From Endocalyx cinctus (lineage: Eukaryota > Ascomycota > Sordariomycetes > Amphisphaeriales > Apiosporaceae), in NCBI GenBank assembly GCA_001600455.1, contig BCKC01000003.1:682001-746000 (forward strand): DNA of 64,000 bases, written 5' to 3'. The position numbers were made by a program, and so were the translations under genes. Below the pieces are notes generated by a model. That model was not told the DNA's origin and made no database searches. It was given only the letters and a program-made list of their open reading frames with translations. Below, in pieces: positions 47,403 through 59,370 of the stretch (its first letter is position 1; every line of letters begins with the position of its first letter).

Positions 47403-50400
47403 GACGAAATAAGCCGAGTTAATTGTTTCTTCTAGACTTTTATAAAGAATTTAACAAAATATATGCAGATGTAAATACCTTCACCTTCACAAGACGTGGG
47501 GCTTGAAATTTTAGAGGTCCTTGGAAAATCTAAACTTTTTTTCTCTTTATCTTATCGTTATCTCTTATCAGCACCATATACCCACCTCCTGGCTTTATTA
47601 TATAATACAGGCTTATAATATAACGGGAAATACCCGTGGGCGCTACTGAAAAGACATCACGGAACACTCAATAATTAAGGTTAATAGTGGAACAAAGACT
47701 CTCTAAAGCTCACATGTGTATACACGTGTTTTGATGGGAAATCCATGGAAGTTCCATTGTAACCCTCTTCATCGTAATACCTGAGTTTGTTAGGAGAGAT
47801 GTCGGTCCTAGATACCCAATGGCGAGGTATTCCAAGCTCTGCCCCGTCACCATTGCTTCATTTATTATTGTTATTGTTATTATTTTACAGCGTTCTTCCT
47901 TACATTTTAAAGAAGCTTGATCTAGTCTTATGAAGACTCACCCGGTTCTGTTTGGTCGCAACTTGACCTTGTTCGCTATCCCGTAGGTCTCGGATGGTAT
48001 TTACACTATATAACTTTCAATATTGAGTGTTGAAACGTCTTGATACAGCACTGGCGCTGTTTGAGTAGAAACAAATAAAGAGTAGGTGGATCGATATATA
48101 CACTCATACTACAGTGGTGCGTTGCCGCAACTGCCTCGCCAACTCCACCTCAGTCTCAAAAGCCTCATCCTCAGCAGTGTCTATATGTATACAAAACGAT
48201 GGTCTCTTCGTCCAAGGGGTTCTGCGACGGTGGGCTTTGGCACATGAGGCGTTCACGAACGATTTGGAAACGTAGTTTCGAAAGGAAGCTTCAGCTATCT
48301 TGTAGGTGTATCGTTCCAGAAACCATATTAGCTAATTTAATTGTCGCCTCGATTAATCCACCTTGGTATTTTGCGTCTTAAATAGTCCGTACAGATTAGG
48401 GATTTAATATATCGAAACTTCTTTTTCGACTCCGCCAATTATTTCCACCGGGAACAATCCTTGCTAAACAGCTACAGCGTCTAAGGGGTGCGATGTGGGC
48501 CCCGTGTAGGCTAACATACCACTTTAGGACCATTACCCGCTCATAAATATTTCTGCGGGCTTTGTATGGATACTTTGTAATCTGGGGAGTCGAGATTTTA
48601 GTACACTACAGCAGTGGACATCGTCGAAAAAAAGTAGCTATGGATGGTGTGATGTATTACTTACTTGTACATGAGGAATTATTTCTTGCAGCTGATTAGT
48701 GTAGGTGGAGAAGTAATTACTGTGTATTTAGGTAATACTCTTGAAGAATTTATTTAGGTAATACTGTCGACGAATTCATCTTTGGAGCTCCTATTCCACG
48801 AGCAAGTTACAGCACGTGCAGCTGGCTTCCCGTACGAACCTTCGGATATCTCATAATAAATGAGGTTGCAGTAATCACAGTTGGGGACAGATCGGTTGGG
48901 AGAAGACCAGACCGAGGTCTTTTTTTTTTTTTTTTTCAATCTTGAAGTACGCATTGTTTCTTTTTGCCCTTTGCATATGCATATGCATATTTAGTATATT
49001 AGCTTTATGTCTTTGACAGCGTTCCTTATACCATATACACAATACACAAAGTCCCGTATTCCGGTTTGCCACATTTTGATTTACCTGGTTCAGGAGAGCG
49101 GAGTCTGAACAAAAGTAGCAACGCGCTATGCATACTCGTTATAAGACAGCCAAGATATAACTCTTCCGGACGAAAGAATCCTGCTGTCTTCCTACGTCGA
49201 AGATTCCATTCTGTCAGTTGCCACAGTTTAGTGTAGCCTTTGACATGGCAAGAACGGAACGTTATCACAGAATGGTCAATTGTCAAAGACGTTTATATCC
49301 ATATAGGGGGAGGGGGGTTGGGTTAAAAAAAAAATCCTTGCTGCAGCTCTTTACCCATGCCACAGACCTACATGATAATAAAGCTTACCAGAGAGTCGAG
49401 ACAAACCAAGACGGCGCCACAGCATTCCTGACTCCTGTAACGAGAAAAAGTTGAGTAATCTCCGGCTGATTCAGACCGAGGTTTTTTACTCGTACACTAC
49501 TATATGTACTCAACATCCAGGATCGCTCACCGCAAATTTCATGGTTATAAGAATTCTTGAAACATTTTCCGCCGTTGATCGATGCCACACTCGTTTTTGT
49601 GAAGCATCGGTGAAACGCTTGTCCTCGATAGGATGCGGCATATTACCTGTCTTGCCACGATCGACCTGCTAAAGTGCCTACATGTACGCGGTGACATCCT
49701 TAGTGGTGTAAAAAGGTACCGAACCCATCAGCGAATTATGTATGGCGTACATATAGGGAGTACAGAGTATCGTTGGAATTAATTTACCCTCTCCATCAAG
49801 AAGATTAGGATTTTGGTGATCACAGGTGTGGGTAGATCGTTGATCGACGGAACGCACGGATTACGCACGGACGATTCATGACGATGGCCATCGTAGTCGC
49901 GTAGGGGAAGTTGTATACGTAGGAAATGATCTTAGGGGTTGTTGTTCAGTACATATTACAAAATCTTCCCGGCTTATTTAGGAGCCAAGCACTTCAGACG
50001 AAATAAGCTCTTGGTTGCCGTCATTGAGCAGCGTGAGCAACGGTTAGTAATTATCTACTGTTTGCAGATCTTATCCCGTCGGATTCTCCGATACCACGGT
50101 AATTGCTATAAGGTAGCGAAGATTCTCGAGGGGGATATGCAGATGGGATGCGCGAACAGATGAACGTATGGGGTTTTTAAAGTGGTACGCAAGACACGCA
50201 AGTCGATATTTTGGCTGATGCGTCGTAACGGGATATGAAAAACGAGGTAGACAAGTAGATTAGGTAACGGACCGTTGCCGAGGTTGCGTAAAAGAAAAGG
50301 AAAAATTAAAATAAAAAGAGGTCCCAGAAAAGCAAGACAGGCATATTGTAGCGTAGATCAGGAGGAATGACTTTTACGACACACAAAACCGTACCGGGAT

Positions 50401-52213
50401 TCCAGGGTCCCTGTATCCTAAAGATTTCAATTGTGTAAATACCCACCTGGTACACTATTTACCATAATACAAACGGTTATCTTTTAAGCAAGTAATTTCC
50501 TCCAGCTGGAACTACTGCAGTGAGATATCTAATAGTTTCTAGCTTCTTATCCATCCTGGGATTTGATTTACTGTATCTCTACATTAGTAAGATGAAAAGT
50601 ATTTGCACCTATCGGTGAGAAATTGCTATAGAATTAGTGTCGGCGCCAAAGGACTATTACCGACATCCCATGGATTCTTGTCCCGAATTGATATGTATAT
50701 TACTTAGCAAAGTCTTAGAAAAGTCGAAAAGAAAGTTGGCTATCTTAAACGCCCATTACCTCATGATAATGGTACATTATTGCACACATACCTCATGATA
50801 ATGGTACATTATTACACACATATAGGCACATCACCAATGATAAGTGCATACAGAATTGATACATCTATGGATTCTCGTCATTCTCGTGATCAACTCTCAT
50901 GTACGCCAAGGATACCTTGCCAGGTTAACCCTGGCGCCACGAATAGCTCCGTACATACTTCTAGTACTTGTACGTAGGAGGTTAAATCCTGGGTACGAAT
51001 TCTACAAGAAAGAAGCTAGCCGACTTACATACTACTGCTTATCTCCATATAGTAAGTACTAAGTCGATACTAGTGTAATGTAGGGTACTATGTCGTCGTC
51101 GCCTACTTGAAATGGTAAAATAAAATGAAGAACGAACTATCAAACCATGTCAAGATACAATTAGTACATGCGGTACGTAGAATGGGACGTTTTTTTTTTT
51201 TTTTTTTTGTTCTTGTTCTTTGTATTCTTTTGCTTCTTTTTCCTCGATGGGAATTTGAAGGCGGTCGGGACGATCAAACTAATTACCTATATTCCTTGCA
51301 TTTTAATTATCCTTATTTCAATTGGAGCGGTATTGATAAGCTTTCACATTTACAATGTACAGGATTAGTTGTACTTGTATATGTAATACGTTTATTCTTC
51401 CCTTGTCGGATAAGTTGTGATATATAGCGGAATAGTATATGGGTATACTATGTACATACCTGTGGCATATACATAGTACCATGGTACGTTTTGGTGGTAG
51501 ACCTTGAGCGGAAACGCACAGCAACCGGAAGTATTATGTATGCTGCAACGACAAACGCTGGGTCCCCGTGGATACTTGCAACGTCAGGGTGGAGAGCTTA
51601 AGGAACCTTGACCGTTGAAGCCACAGGGGCAGAGGGGGCTTGTCGTACTTTTAGCGCAAAGGGGTTGTCCCGGCGTGGACGATAGAAAAAGGAAAAAATA
51701 AAATAAAAAAGAAAGAAAAGGGAAAAAAAGAGTAAATGAGTACATACATGCATGGTTCTTCGTACTACACAGTACTGTGCCACCCCGGGATTCGAACGAG
51801 TGAGCAGATGAGAAACTAATATCAGTAATGACAGACGCAAAGGAGGTGTTTCCCTACCTATATTATCTTAATGTTGCATAGAAGGAAGAAATATCGAAGG
51901 GGGCGGTCGCATGTGCCACGAAACAAGATTTCCAACTAGAAAGAAAGAAAAAAAACCTACCCCCCCATCTTCTTCTTTTTCTTTCCTGATAACAATCACA
52001 TATTATTATTATTATTATTATTGATATTATTATTAGCATCAGCCCTTGGCCATACGAAAACCATTCTGACACTCCATTTGGTAAAACCCAGACATTGTAC
52101 AAAGTACACCACACACCGGAGAAGAAGCTAATTTAAAATCTATACGTACTTGGGCAACACACCCCCACCAGCTGACCATCCCTCCCCCCCATATCCCCCC
52201 AAAGTTTATATAT
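47403..52213. other. Largest gene-free stretch, AT-rich
   Basis: About 4.8 kb without a supportable gene. It contains a 32-bp tandem duplication (50757-50820), T-runs (48920-48937, 51190-51209), a (TTA)n tract (52002-52033) and a degenerate tRNA-like B-box (about 51785-51800, minus). Short open frames lack recognisable domains. Confidence 0.55.
50757..50820. repeat. Two tandem copies of a 32-bp unit
   Basis: Copies 50757-50788 and 50789-50820 start TACCTCATGATAATGG and differ at one base (G at 50782, A at 50814). A recent local duplication. Confidence 0.9.
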
Positions 52214-54408
52214 ATGAGGTCGCAATCCATTACCTCTGACGAGGAAATCTGGTTATCGTGGGCGACCACGGTCAACACCATGGAGGCAGAGTGGGTAATT
52301 TCCCATCATGACTCCCCGAAAGATCTCTACCGCGCTTCCGCGACGCTAACCTGGATGATCGAAAGGTCCATCACGACCGACTGCGTCACCCTCGGCAACA
52401 AGATTGCCAAAACCGTCTCCAACCTGAACGCCTTCGTCCGCGACGTCCGCGAGGCGAGGTCCGACGTCGACGGCGTCTCCCAGGAACTGCACTCGCTCCA
52501 GAACGTGCTGGACCTCCTCAAGGGGGACGCGGCGCTGTTCCCCGCCGAGCTCGCCGAGCAGACGCCCGCCGTCCTCGGGTACTGCTCGAAGTTGATCGAC
52601 GAGCTGGACGGATTCGTGCTAGAATTAGCGAGTCCCGACTTACCTAAGCAAGAGAAGAGGTCGCGATGGCTGGAAACAGGACGACGACAGTCGGCGAGGT
52701 TGAGGACCACGTTTGAGGCGAATAAAGCTGCCTTGGGATTAGCGATTGATTTGGTGGGAGCGTACGTGATTACGATGTCGACGGTTCGACGCACCGTGTG
52801 TACATATGCTTACTTCTTCGCAGGACTACTATCCGGGATGCATTTTCTGATATCGCGCCCGGCAACAGAAATACGACACAGAGATATCAAAATAATACCG
52901 AAGTCATCCAGGATGTTACCACAGTGCTAGTTCACATGGAACAGCTTCGGATACGGCTACCTCAAGAATTCGAGAAGGACGACTTAGCCTTCACACTTTA
53001 CGACTACATGCAAGATCTTAAATTATACGCTGAAACCATCATCGAGAGGAAGGAAACCGAACATGAAATAGAACAGGGGCGGTCGCCGGGCGGCATGCAA
53101 GGCAGTTGTAACCCCGGAGCTTACATGGGCGAAGAGGATATATCGGAAGCCTACGTCGACGCCGGACCGGACAGCGCGATCGAGGTCGACGCCGAATCCT
53201 TACCGAAGACCAGCCACGACGCCTCGACCATAGCCGAGTGCGAAGACCACGACGTCCCGATACCCTCTCTCACCATATCGGAGAGCGAGGTTCCGAGTCG
53301 GGCACCTACGCCTCCGCCGAAGGACATCAAGCGGCTCGAGCTCGCCCGGAACAGCATGATCTCGCCGTTCGAAAGCCCGCCGCAATCGCCGACGTCGACG
53401 GCGTTCGGGGTCGTCACGCAGATATCGGCGGACCGGTCGAAGTCGGAGACGCAGAACGCCGTCGGCCGCGGGTTCGGCAAGATATTCGCGCCGCTCCGGA
53501 ACGCGATATCGGAGAACCGGCCGCAGACGCGGTCGACGAGCTCGACGACGGCGACCGAGGTGCGGCCCTCGACGCCGGTCATTCAGGCGAGCCTGGTGCG
53601 GCGCGGCAGCCACCGGCTCTCGGTCTCGTTCCGGAAGCTGCCCATGTGGAGCGACGGCGAGATGCTGGAGGAGCCCGATTTGGCGCTCGGGTCCGACTCG
53701 AACTCGAACTCGGTCTTCGGCGTCTCGCTGCAGAAGAGCATGCAGACGGCGAAGGGGACGTCCAAGACGCACCACGGCGAGAAGGGCGGCGGGTCCTCGC
53801 GTCGCGATTTCCCGCTCTGCATGCAAAAGTGCTGCTTCTTCCTCAAGAACGAAGGGGTCAACGCGCCGGATATCTTCGCCGAGCAAGGGGACTCTTATCG
53901 GGTCCAGAAGCTCAAGGAGGCTTTCAGCTCGGCCCCGACGTACGGCGAGGACGTCGACTGGAGCAACTACGGCGTCTACGACGCGGCCGACCTGATCCTC
54001 CTGTTCCTGTCCCAGCTGCCGAAGCCGCTGATCCCGGAGACCGTCGCGAAGCGGTGGATCTCCCTCTCCAGGCAGGCGACGATCTCGGGCTCGCACGGCA
54101 CGAGGCTCGACCAGTGCATCGATTTCTGGGAGGAGGCGCTCGGGGGCCTTCGCGGTCCCAGCCGCAGCCTGTTTAAGCTGCTGCTGAACCTCTGGGCCGA
54201 CATAGCCGAGCAGGCGGACAGGAACGACATGACGGCCGAGCGGCTCGCCGGGATCGTCCTGAAGCCGCTGATGCACACGTACTCGGCGAAATACCAGACC
54301 GACTACATGCTCTCGCTGGCGTTCCTCATCCGCAAGAGGTCCGAGTATACGGACCTGCTGAAAAAGGGTCGGTCCGACGTCAAGCGTATAAGCAGGGCTG
54401 CGTGGTAA
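52214..54408 (+). CDS. RhoGAP-domain protein with substituted arginine finger
   Basis: Exons 52214-52761 and 52824-54408 give 710 aa, joined in phase 2 as VGA|TTIRDAFSD. An N-terminal helical region (about residues 50-245) resembles the fungal N-terminal helical domains of signalling proteins. The middle is Ser/Pro-rich and disordered (280-480). A RhoGAP domain covers about 480-700: FGVSLQ, LCMQKCCFFLKNEGVNAPDIF, DAADLILLFLSQLPKPLIPE, LFKLLLNLWADIAEQADRND and MTAERLAGIVLKPLM. The arginine-finger motif GIFRxSG reads DIFAEQG (Ala535), so GTPase activation is unlikely and a binding role more plausible. An internal ATG at 52280 has better context (CACCATGG) and would shorten the protein by 22 residues. 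Codons are extremely GC-rich from about 53130, opening long shadow frames on both strands. Confidence 0.9.
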
Positions 54409-56140
54409 GCTCAGCTTAGCTTAGCTTTTTATCTCGTTTAAAAAAAAAAAAAAAAACTTGCAAAAGCCGAATATAATATACGGGCTTTTAGGGATATATC
54501 TATGTTTGGGGCAAAGGAATCAATCGTGTAGTAATATTACGAGCACAACGTAAAACGGCGTGGAAGAGAAGGGCCGTATTTGGATCTCATGAGATATGTC
54601 CTCCCTGGTAGGAGGAGTGGGATGAGTATGAAGTATATACTAGTTGGGTATATACTAATCGGTAATATACTAAGTCGGAGGTTTGGTTTTTTTGTATTTA
54701 GCAGTTTTCTGAGATACCCGGCTCGTGTAAAAACAAAAGAGAACAGAAGAGAAAAAAAAGCTCATCAGTCTTTTTACATAATAGCAACAGAATAGTAGTC
54801 ATTTAGTCATCATTTCCCCTCTTCTTTTATACTATCTACTCCGCGTCTTTTTTTTTTTTTTTTCGGTCTTCCTGCATGTAAATTTTTTTTTTTTTCAAGA
54901 GGTTTGCATACCAGCCACTTTATATATTCACCGTGTAATATATCCACTACGTGTACGCTTAGTACATCCGGATATACTACTAAGTAGGTAGCTAATTAGA
55001 ATGCTTTACTACTTCCGGGAGTTTGTACATTGACATTAGGTTATGGTATATATTGGAATATGATAGAATATGTTTCCATAGGTTGTGAGTTGAGGTAGCA
55101 AACTCCACGATTCAGCAAGCGAGGATTAAAATGAGTAATGATATTGAACGCTTACTTGTAAGTACTAGCTATAGGCTATACCTAGGTAGTTAGGTAAGTG
55201 TCTAAAGTAAGTATTATGTCACTTATTATTATTACACTGACACGCGATCCTGTCCACGGGTGTACTTAAGTACTTTAAGCCCATATGAACCAGTCAACCA
55301 GTGTTAGACAAAGCCTAGACAAAACCTACCGTGGTACAGAGTATACTGTATATATTTAAATAGGCAGTAAGGAGTAAGGTAGAAACCCCACCGGCCTCTA
55401 AAATAGACCTGACACCTTGAATAAATAGGGCGAATGTACACCCCGCGGGCCTTGATCGATTGACCTGATCTGACCGACTTCAGTGACCTTAACGGGCCTG
55501 CATAGAATAATACTGAATTCAGAAAATAAAGTGTTTATTTATTTCAATATATTTTATTTATAAGTTTCAAGTCTAGTTTTATAAAAAAAGACAATAAACA
55601 TAATAGATCAATTGAAAAGATTGAAAGAATCAAAAGATATTCGATACGAGGCTATATAAATACCGAAATGAATATTATGTATGTACACTATTTGAATACG
55701 TGACAGTGGAGAGGGTTCTCTTACCTGCTAAAAGTACGTGCACCTGCACCGTACCCGTGTAAGTACGTGCGGGCGTGCCATCAACGCGCAACGCGAATTT
55801 GTACTAAGAACGCGCCCGCAGAGGGAGAATCCACTTTATTACTTTACCACGATACTTCTTTTCCTTTCTTAATTCTATTTTTCTCAATTGACTTTTTTTT
55901 ATATCTCTATTTTCCTTTTCACATTACAGTCCTTTCCTTCTTTTTCTGATAATTCACCGGTTCATTGTATTTGCATTCTTCATTCTTCATCCTTCACTTG
56001 AAAAGAAATATATATAAAAAAAAGAAGGGAAAAAAGGTATATCAAGTCAAGACCTTCCCTATAATTCCAACATACTTGTCATGCCTCTTCTGGCCTTGTA
56101 ATATTATAACTATAACCACTTCCACACACACATCCTCAAA
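54409..56140. other. Intergenic region, AT-rich
   Basis: Contains poly-A/T tracts and the word pair TACCTAGGTA (55179) and TACTTAAGTA (55263). A pyrimidine-rich stretch (55850-55950) precedes the FHA gene. Confidence 0.55.
55179..55272. promoter_or_regulatory. Paired TACYTARGTA palindromes
   Basis: TACCTAGGTA at 55179-55188 and TACTTAAGTA at 55263-55272, 84 bp apart. Function unknown; see the matching pairs near 36007 and 44527. Confidence 0.35.
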
Positions 56141-57740
56141 ATGACTACTTCACCTGAAAAGAATATACAAGATGCCGCGGGCGAACCTACTCTTCCACCT
56201 ATACCTGCTCCTTCGAGTAGTGTACTTGGTGTAAAGCGTCCTGCCCCGTCATTACTTCCCCCTTTCGAGCCTCTGTCTTCTTCTCCAGGTCTTCCTAGAC
56301 CTTACAAGAGACAGGCCGTAGAAGGGATGGAAGCTTCCGGTGCCGGTCGAAAATACCCTACGCCAATTCCGACTTCGAGCACCGGCATCCTCTCTTCCTC
56401 CCCTCCGCGTCCTCAGTCATCGAGGCCCGGTCTAGGACGCCCATTTTCATCCTCCATCTCGGAACGAGCACCTTTATCGGCCGTACCGTCCATCGAACTA
56501 AACGGGAATGGCGAAATGCTTCTTATGGGACGTTCGAGCAACTCGTCCCATTTTCAACTTTCGGCCAACAGACTCATATCACGCGTCCACGTAAAAGCAC
56601 GGTATATCCCTGCTTCCTCTCCCCTCGAGCCGAACAGAGTAGAAATCATATGCAATGGCTGGAATGGTTTAAAATTGCACTGCCAGGGAAAGACTTGGGA
56701 TTTGGGAAAGGGTGACACGTTCACGTCGGAAACTGAAAATGCCGAGGTTATGCTGGATGTTCAAGATGCCCGGGTCATGCTTCATTGGCCGAAGAGGGAT
56801 CAAAGCGAGTCTGTCGCGAATCTGTCCGATTCTTCGTGGGACGAGTCGCCGCGACCGTCGAGAGCTCGTGCCGCTGGTTCGGCATTGGACATATTACAGT
56901 CCAGCCCACTCCGCAGGCAGACCCGCGTCAAGTCTCCGGAATCACCCACGCCTGCCTCTAAGTCCGCGTCGTCCAGCTTCGGTGGTCTTCTACAGCTGCA
57001 GGATACGGATGAGCCTGTCCAAATATACGAAGACTCGAGTGCGGACGAAGAAGAGCTGCCCACCATGGTTCAAGACGCCGAAGCTTCCTTTGCTCAGACC
57101 GAGTTGAACAACAGCTTTTCTAGCGACCTGAGTGATCCGGACGATGACAACGACCCGGATGAAGAGAACGACCCTATCGTCCACTCCTTTGGACCGTTCG
57201 GTGCCAATCTCTCAAACCGCATGGCCGCCTTCACGACCGAATCACCTAAGCAGCCCGCTCGTACGCCGTTGGGGAATCTGACGGGAAAAGCTTTCGTTGA
57301 GGAGGAAGAGGAGGAACCGCTCAGTCCTAGCATTGACGTCGAAGCTATCACCAATCATGTGATCAACCAGTTGGCGTACTCTAGGCTCTCGTCTAATCCT
57401 CTTACGTCTATCATGAACAACCTGCCGACCGAGGACAAGAAGGACTTGAAGAAACCTGAGCTGCGTCGTATCATTGAAGCAACACGATGCATCGGTATCA
57501 TAGCACGCCAAGGAAAGGATGCGGCGGGTAAACCGCTCGAGAGCGAGTACTATTACATACCTGAACACGATACGGACGATTCTCGCCGGTTAGCTGTAAC
57601 GGATGGGTTGCGAAAACCAAGTCTCCGAGCTTGTAGAAAACAACACAAGGTATTTAATCCCAATACAAGTCCAAAGCAGGAAGGTCAAATATTAACAAAG
57701 ATAATAGCAATACTATTGGAAACGACCAAAAACTCCTTGA
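56141..57740 (+). CDS. FHA-domain protein, Tos4/Plm2-like
   Basis: Tos4 and Plm2 of yeast are G1/S-expressed chromatin proteins that read phosphothreonine. Exons 56141-57649 and 57708-57740 (58-nt intron) give 513 aa. The last exon codes just QYYWKRPKTP and stop, a C-terminus that restores a conserved-looking basic end after ACRKQHK. If the intron were retained, the tail would be unrelated residues to 57868. The FHA core is about residues 112-225: MLLMGRSSNSSHFQL, then the conserved LISRVHVKARY, NGWNGLKLH and WDLGKGD. Before it is a Ser/Pro-rich region with a KR nuclear-type motif (GVKRPAP, PYKRQ). After it lie acidic stretches and a conserved C-terminal block (LTSIMNNLPTEDK, then LRRIIEATRCIGIIAR). 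Confidence 0.92.
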
Positions 57741-59100
57741 AGGGATTTGCTCTCACCGAGTGCTGGCGCTGTAAAATAAGGGATCATGGGAGGGATAGAA
57801 GGGAGATTTTTAAGGTTGGGATTTCGTTTCTGCTACACACCTGTTTATACAGGCAAATACCCCGTTGAAGTTGGAGGCTTTTTTTTTTTCTTTTTTTTTT
57901 CAATTCTTGTTTGCCTCCTTTTTTCTTCTTTGCATGGGAAATGAGATATTGTTCTTCATTACGGAACATGTATGCATGGCTTCGGGCGTTTCTGGTAGAT
58001 GTTGCAGAGCTTTTTCATGTGTATCAGACTTCCTCAACTCATGTTTTCTAATCTTCTCTTGTGCGAGGAAGTCTTTTTGTGTTGGCTCTGGGGAAACGAG
58101 AGAGTGCCAATAGCTCAGTCTTATGATGGGGGGATGAAAAAAAAAAACCGATGGCCGACCTCGTCGTTCGCTTCACAGGGTCAAAAGACAAACGAAAATT
58201 GACGGATAATGCGGCAAGAAGGAGGAAAATAATGTGATTTTGTACAGATGGGAGGTGGGAATACGGGAGGCATGACAGAATCAAAAATTTTCAGCAGAAT
58301 ACAACTTTTTTTTTTTCTTCACCGGACTCCTCCGAAAGACTTACGTGATAAAATTGGAAGACTGGATACAATTGAAGATGATGTTTACAAAATATGGCGT
58401 GGTGATGGCAAAATCGGAGATAAATATATTCTTAAGGTATGAGGTTGAATTTGCCCCCCATTACGATAAGAAAGCTTCCTTAACAACCCTTGCTGCTGCC
58501 TACCCTGTCCTGTCTGTCTGTCTGTCTGTCCTGCACGCTTTTGACTCCTTATTGCCTATCTCAAAAAGCTACCCCGCACTAAATTCGTTAAACTAACGAA
58601 CGGTCTGGACGTTCCCTCATACGGAATAAATATGATATACATAATAATTATATGTAACTCTACTGTACTCCGTACTTGTAATGTATTAAGGGTGATGGGA
58701 ATTGGTGATCGTCGCTGCAGCTCCAAATCGAAATCGGTCTAGAAAGTCGAAGGCTTAAAAAAAAAGGGTTGATTGATCTACATTTACATATACATATAAC
58801 ATTCCATACCTCTACTCTGTATTTGACTTTGTTTCCTCCTAACTAATTCGTAACCTATTTATTCATTTTCAGATATCCCTCGCCAAATATATTTGATCTT
58901 AAGAACTTCAATTTCCTTCGTACTTGCGTTGGATACACCACAAATTAATTACGCACGCATATCTTATATATACCTCCTGCCTGGTAGATACCTCCTAGCA
59001 CTTACTTAAGAATCAATTCTTAAGTAACCAAAAATCACCTTCTTAACTCAAAAGCAAATAAACATCCCAAACCACAATCTATACAAAAACCAAGAAAAAA
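57741..59100. other. Intergenic upstream of the 89-aa gene
   Basis: Contains T-runs, a (TGTC)n stretch (about 58512-58530), TACTCCGTA (58666) and a 26-bp palindrome (59002-59027). No gene recognised. Confidence 0.55.
59002..59027. promoter_or_regulatory. 26-bp palindrome in the promoter of the 89-aa gene
   Basis: Arms TTACTTAAGAAT (59002-59013) and ATTCTTAAGTAA (59016-59027) are exact reverse complements around CA. It is 73 bp upstream of the ATG at 59101, and its ACTTAAG core is shared with the dispersed TACTTAAGTA words. Confidence 0.5.
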
Positions 59101-59370
59101 ATGGCGTCTCAACAACAACAACAACCGACCAAGATCAACCTCGACAACATCAACCAAAACGAGCCCGCCTCCTTCAAGCCATCCGGCCCTTTAAGCCCGC
59201 AGCTGGAAAAAGACGCGGCGCGGGCGATGAGCACGACGTCGAGCTGGAAGCCCGACCTCGGCGGTCGCAAGCCGAGCTATAGCCAGGAGGACAGGAAGAG
59301 GCACGATTTGATGATGAGCGGCGACGTGGATCGGGCTAGGGACGGGCCGGGGTTTAGCGAGAAGAAGTGA
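59101..59370 (+). CDS. Small hydrophilic protein (89 aa), conserved-type unknown
   Basis: Single exon. The N-terminus is Gln-rich (five Gln after MAS), then come INLDNINQNEPASF, SPQLEKDAARAMSTTSSWKP and a charged C-terminus, SYSQEDRKRHDLMMSGDV. No hydrophobic segment, signal peptide or cysteine, so it is likely cytosolic and largely disordered. It resembles in style the short stress or conidiation proteins of filamentous fungi, but I recognise no family. An A-rich leader (CCAAGAAAAAAATGG) gives good start context. GC-rich coding sequence in AT-rich surroundings supports a real gene. Confidence 0.75.
   Translation: MASQQQQQPTKINLDNINQNEPASFKPSGPLSPQLEKDAARAMSTTSSWKPDLGGRKPSYSQEDRKRHDLMMSGDVDRARDGPGFSEKK

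Noticed and set aside
48960..48990. ATGCATATGCATAT repeat as a regulatory element
   Set aside because: A short simple-sequence palindrome with no gene nearby; likely low complexity.
51740..51850. tRNA-like B-box on the minus strand (GTTCGAATCC followed by CGGGGTGGCA)
   Set aside because: The T-stem does not pair and no matching acceptor or anticodon arm is found, so it is at best a remnant.
47403..52213. Possible transposon or gene in the 4.8-kb gene-free region
   Set aside because: I found no terminal repeats, transposase or reverse transcriptase motifs; only short unrelated open frames.
53200..54276. Long open frames on the minus strand (358 codons) and in another plus frame (53238-54176) over the RhoGAP gene
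   Set aside because: They come from extreme G/C at third positions of the real gene; their translations are Arg/Ala/Gly-rich with no domain.
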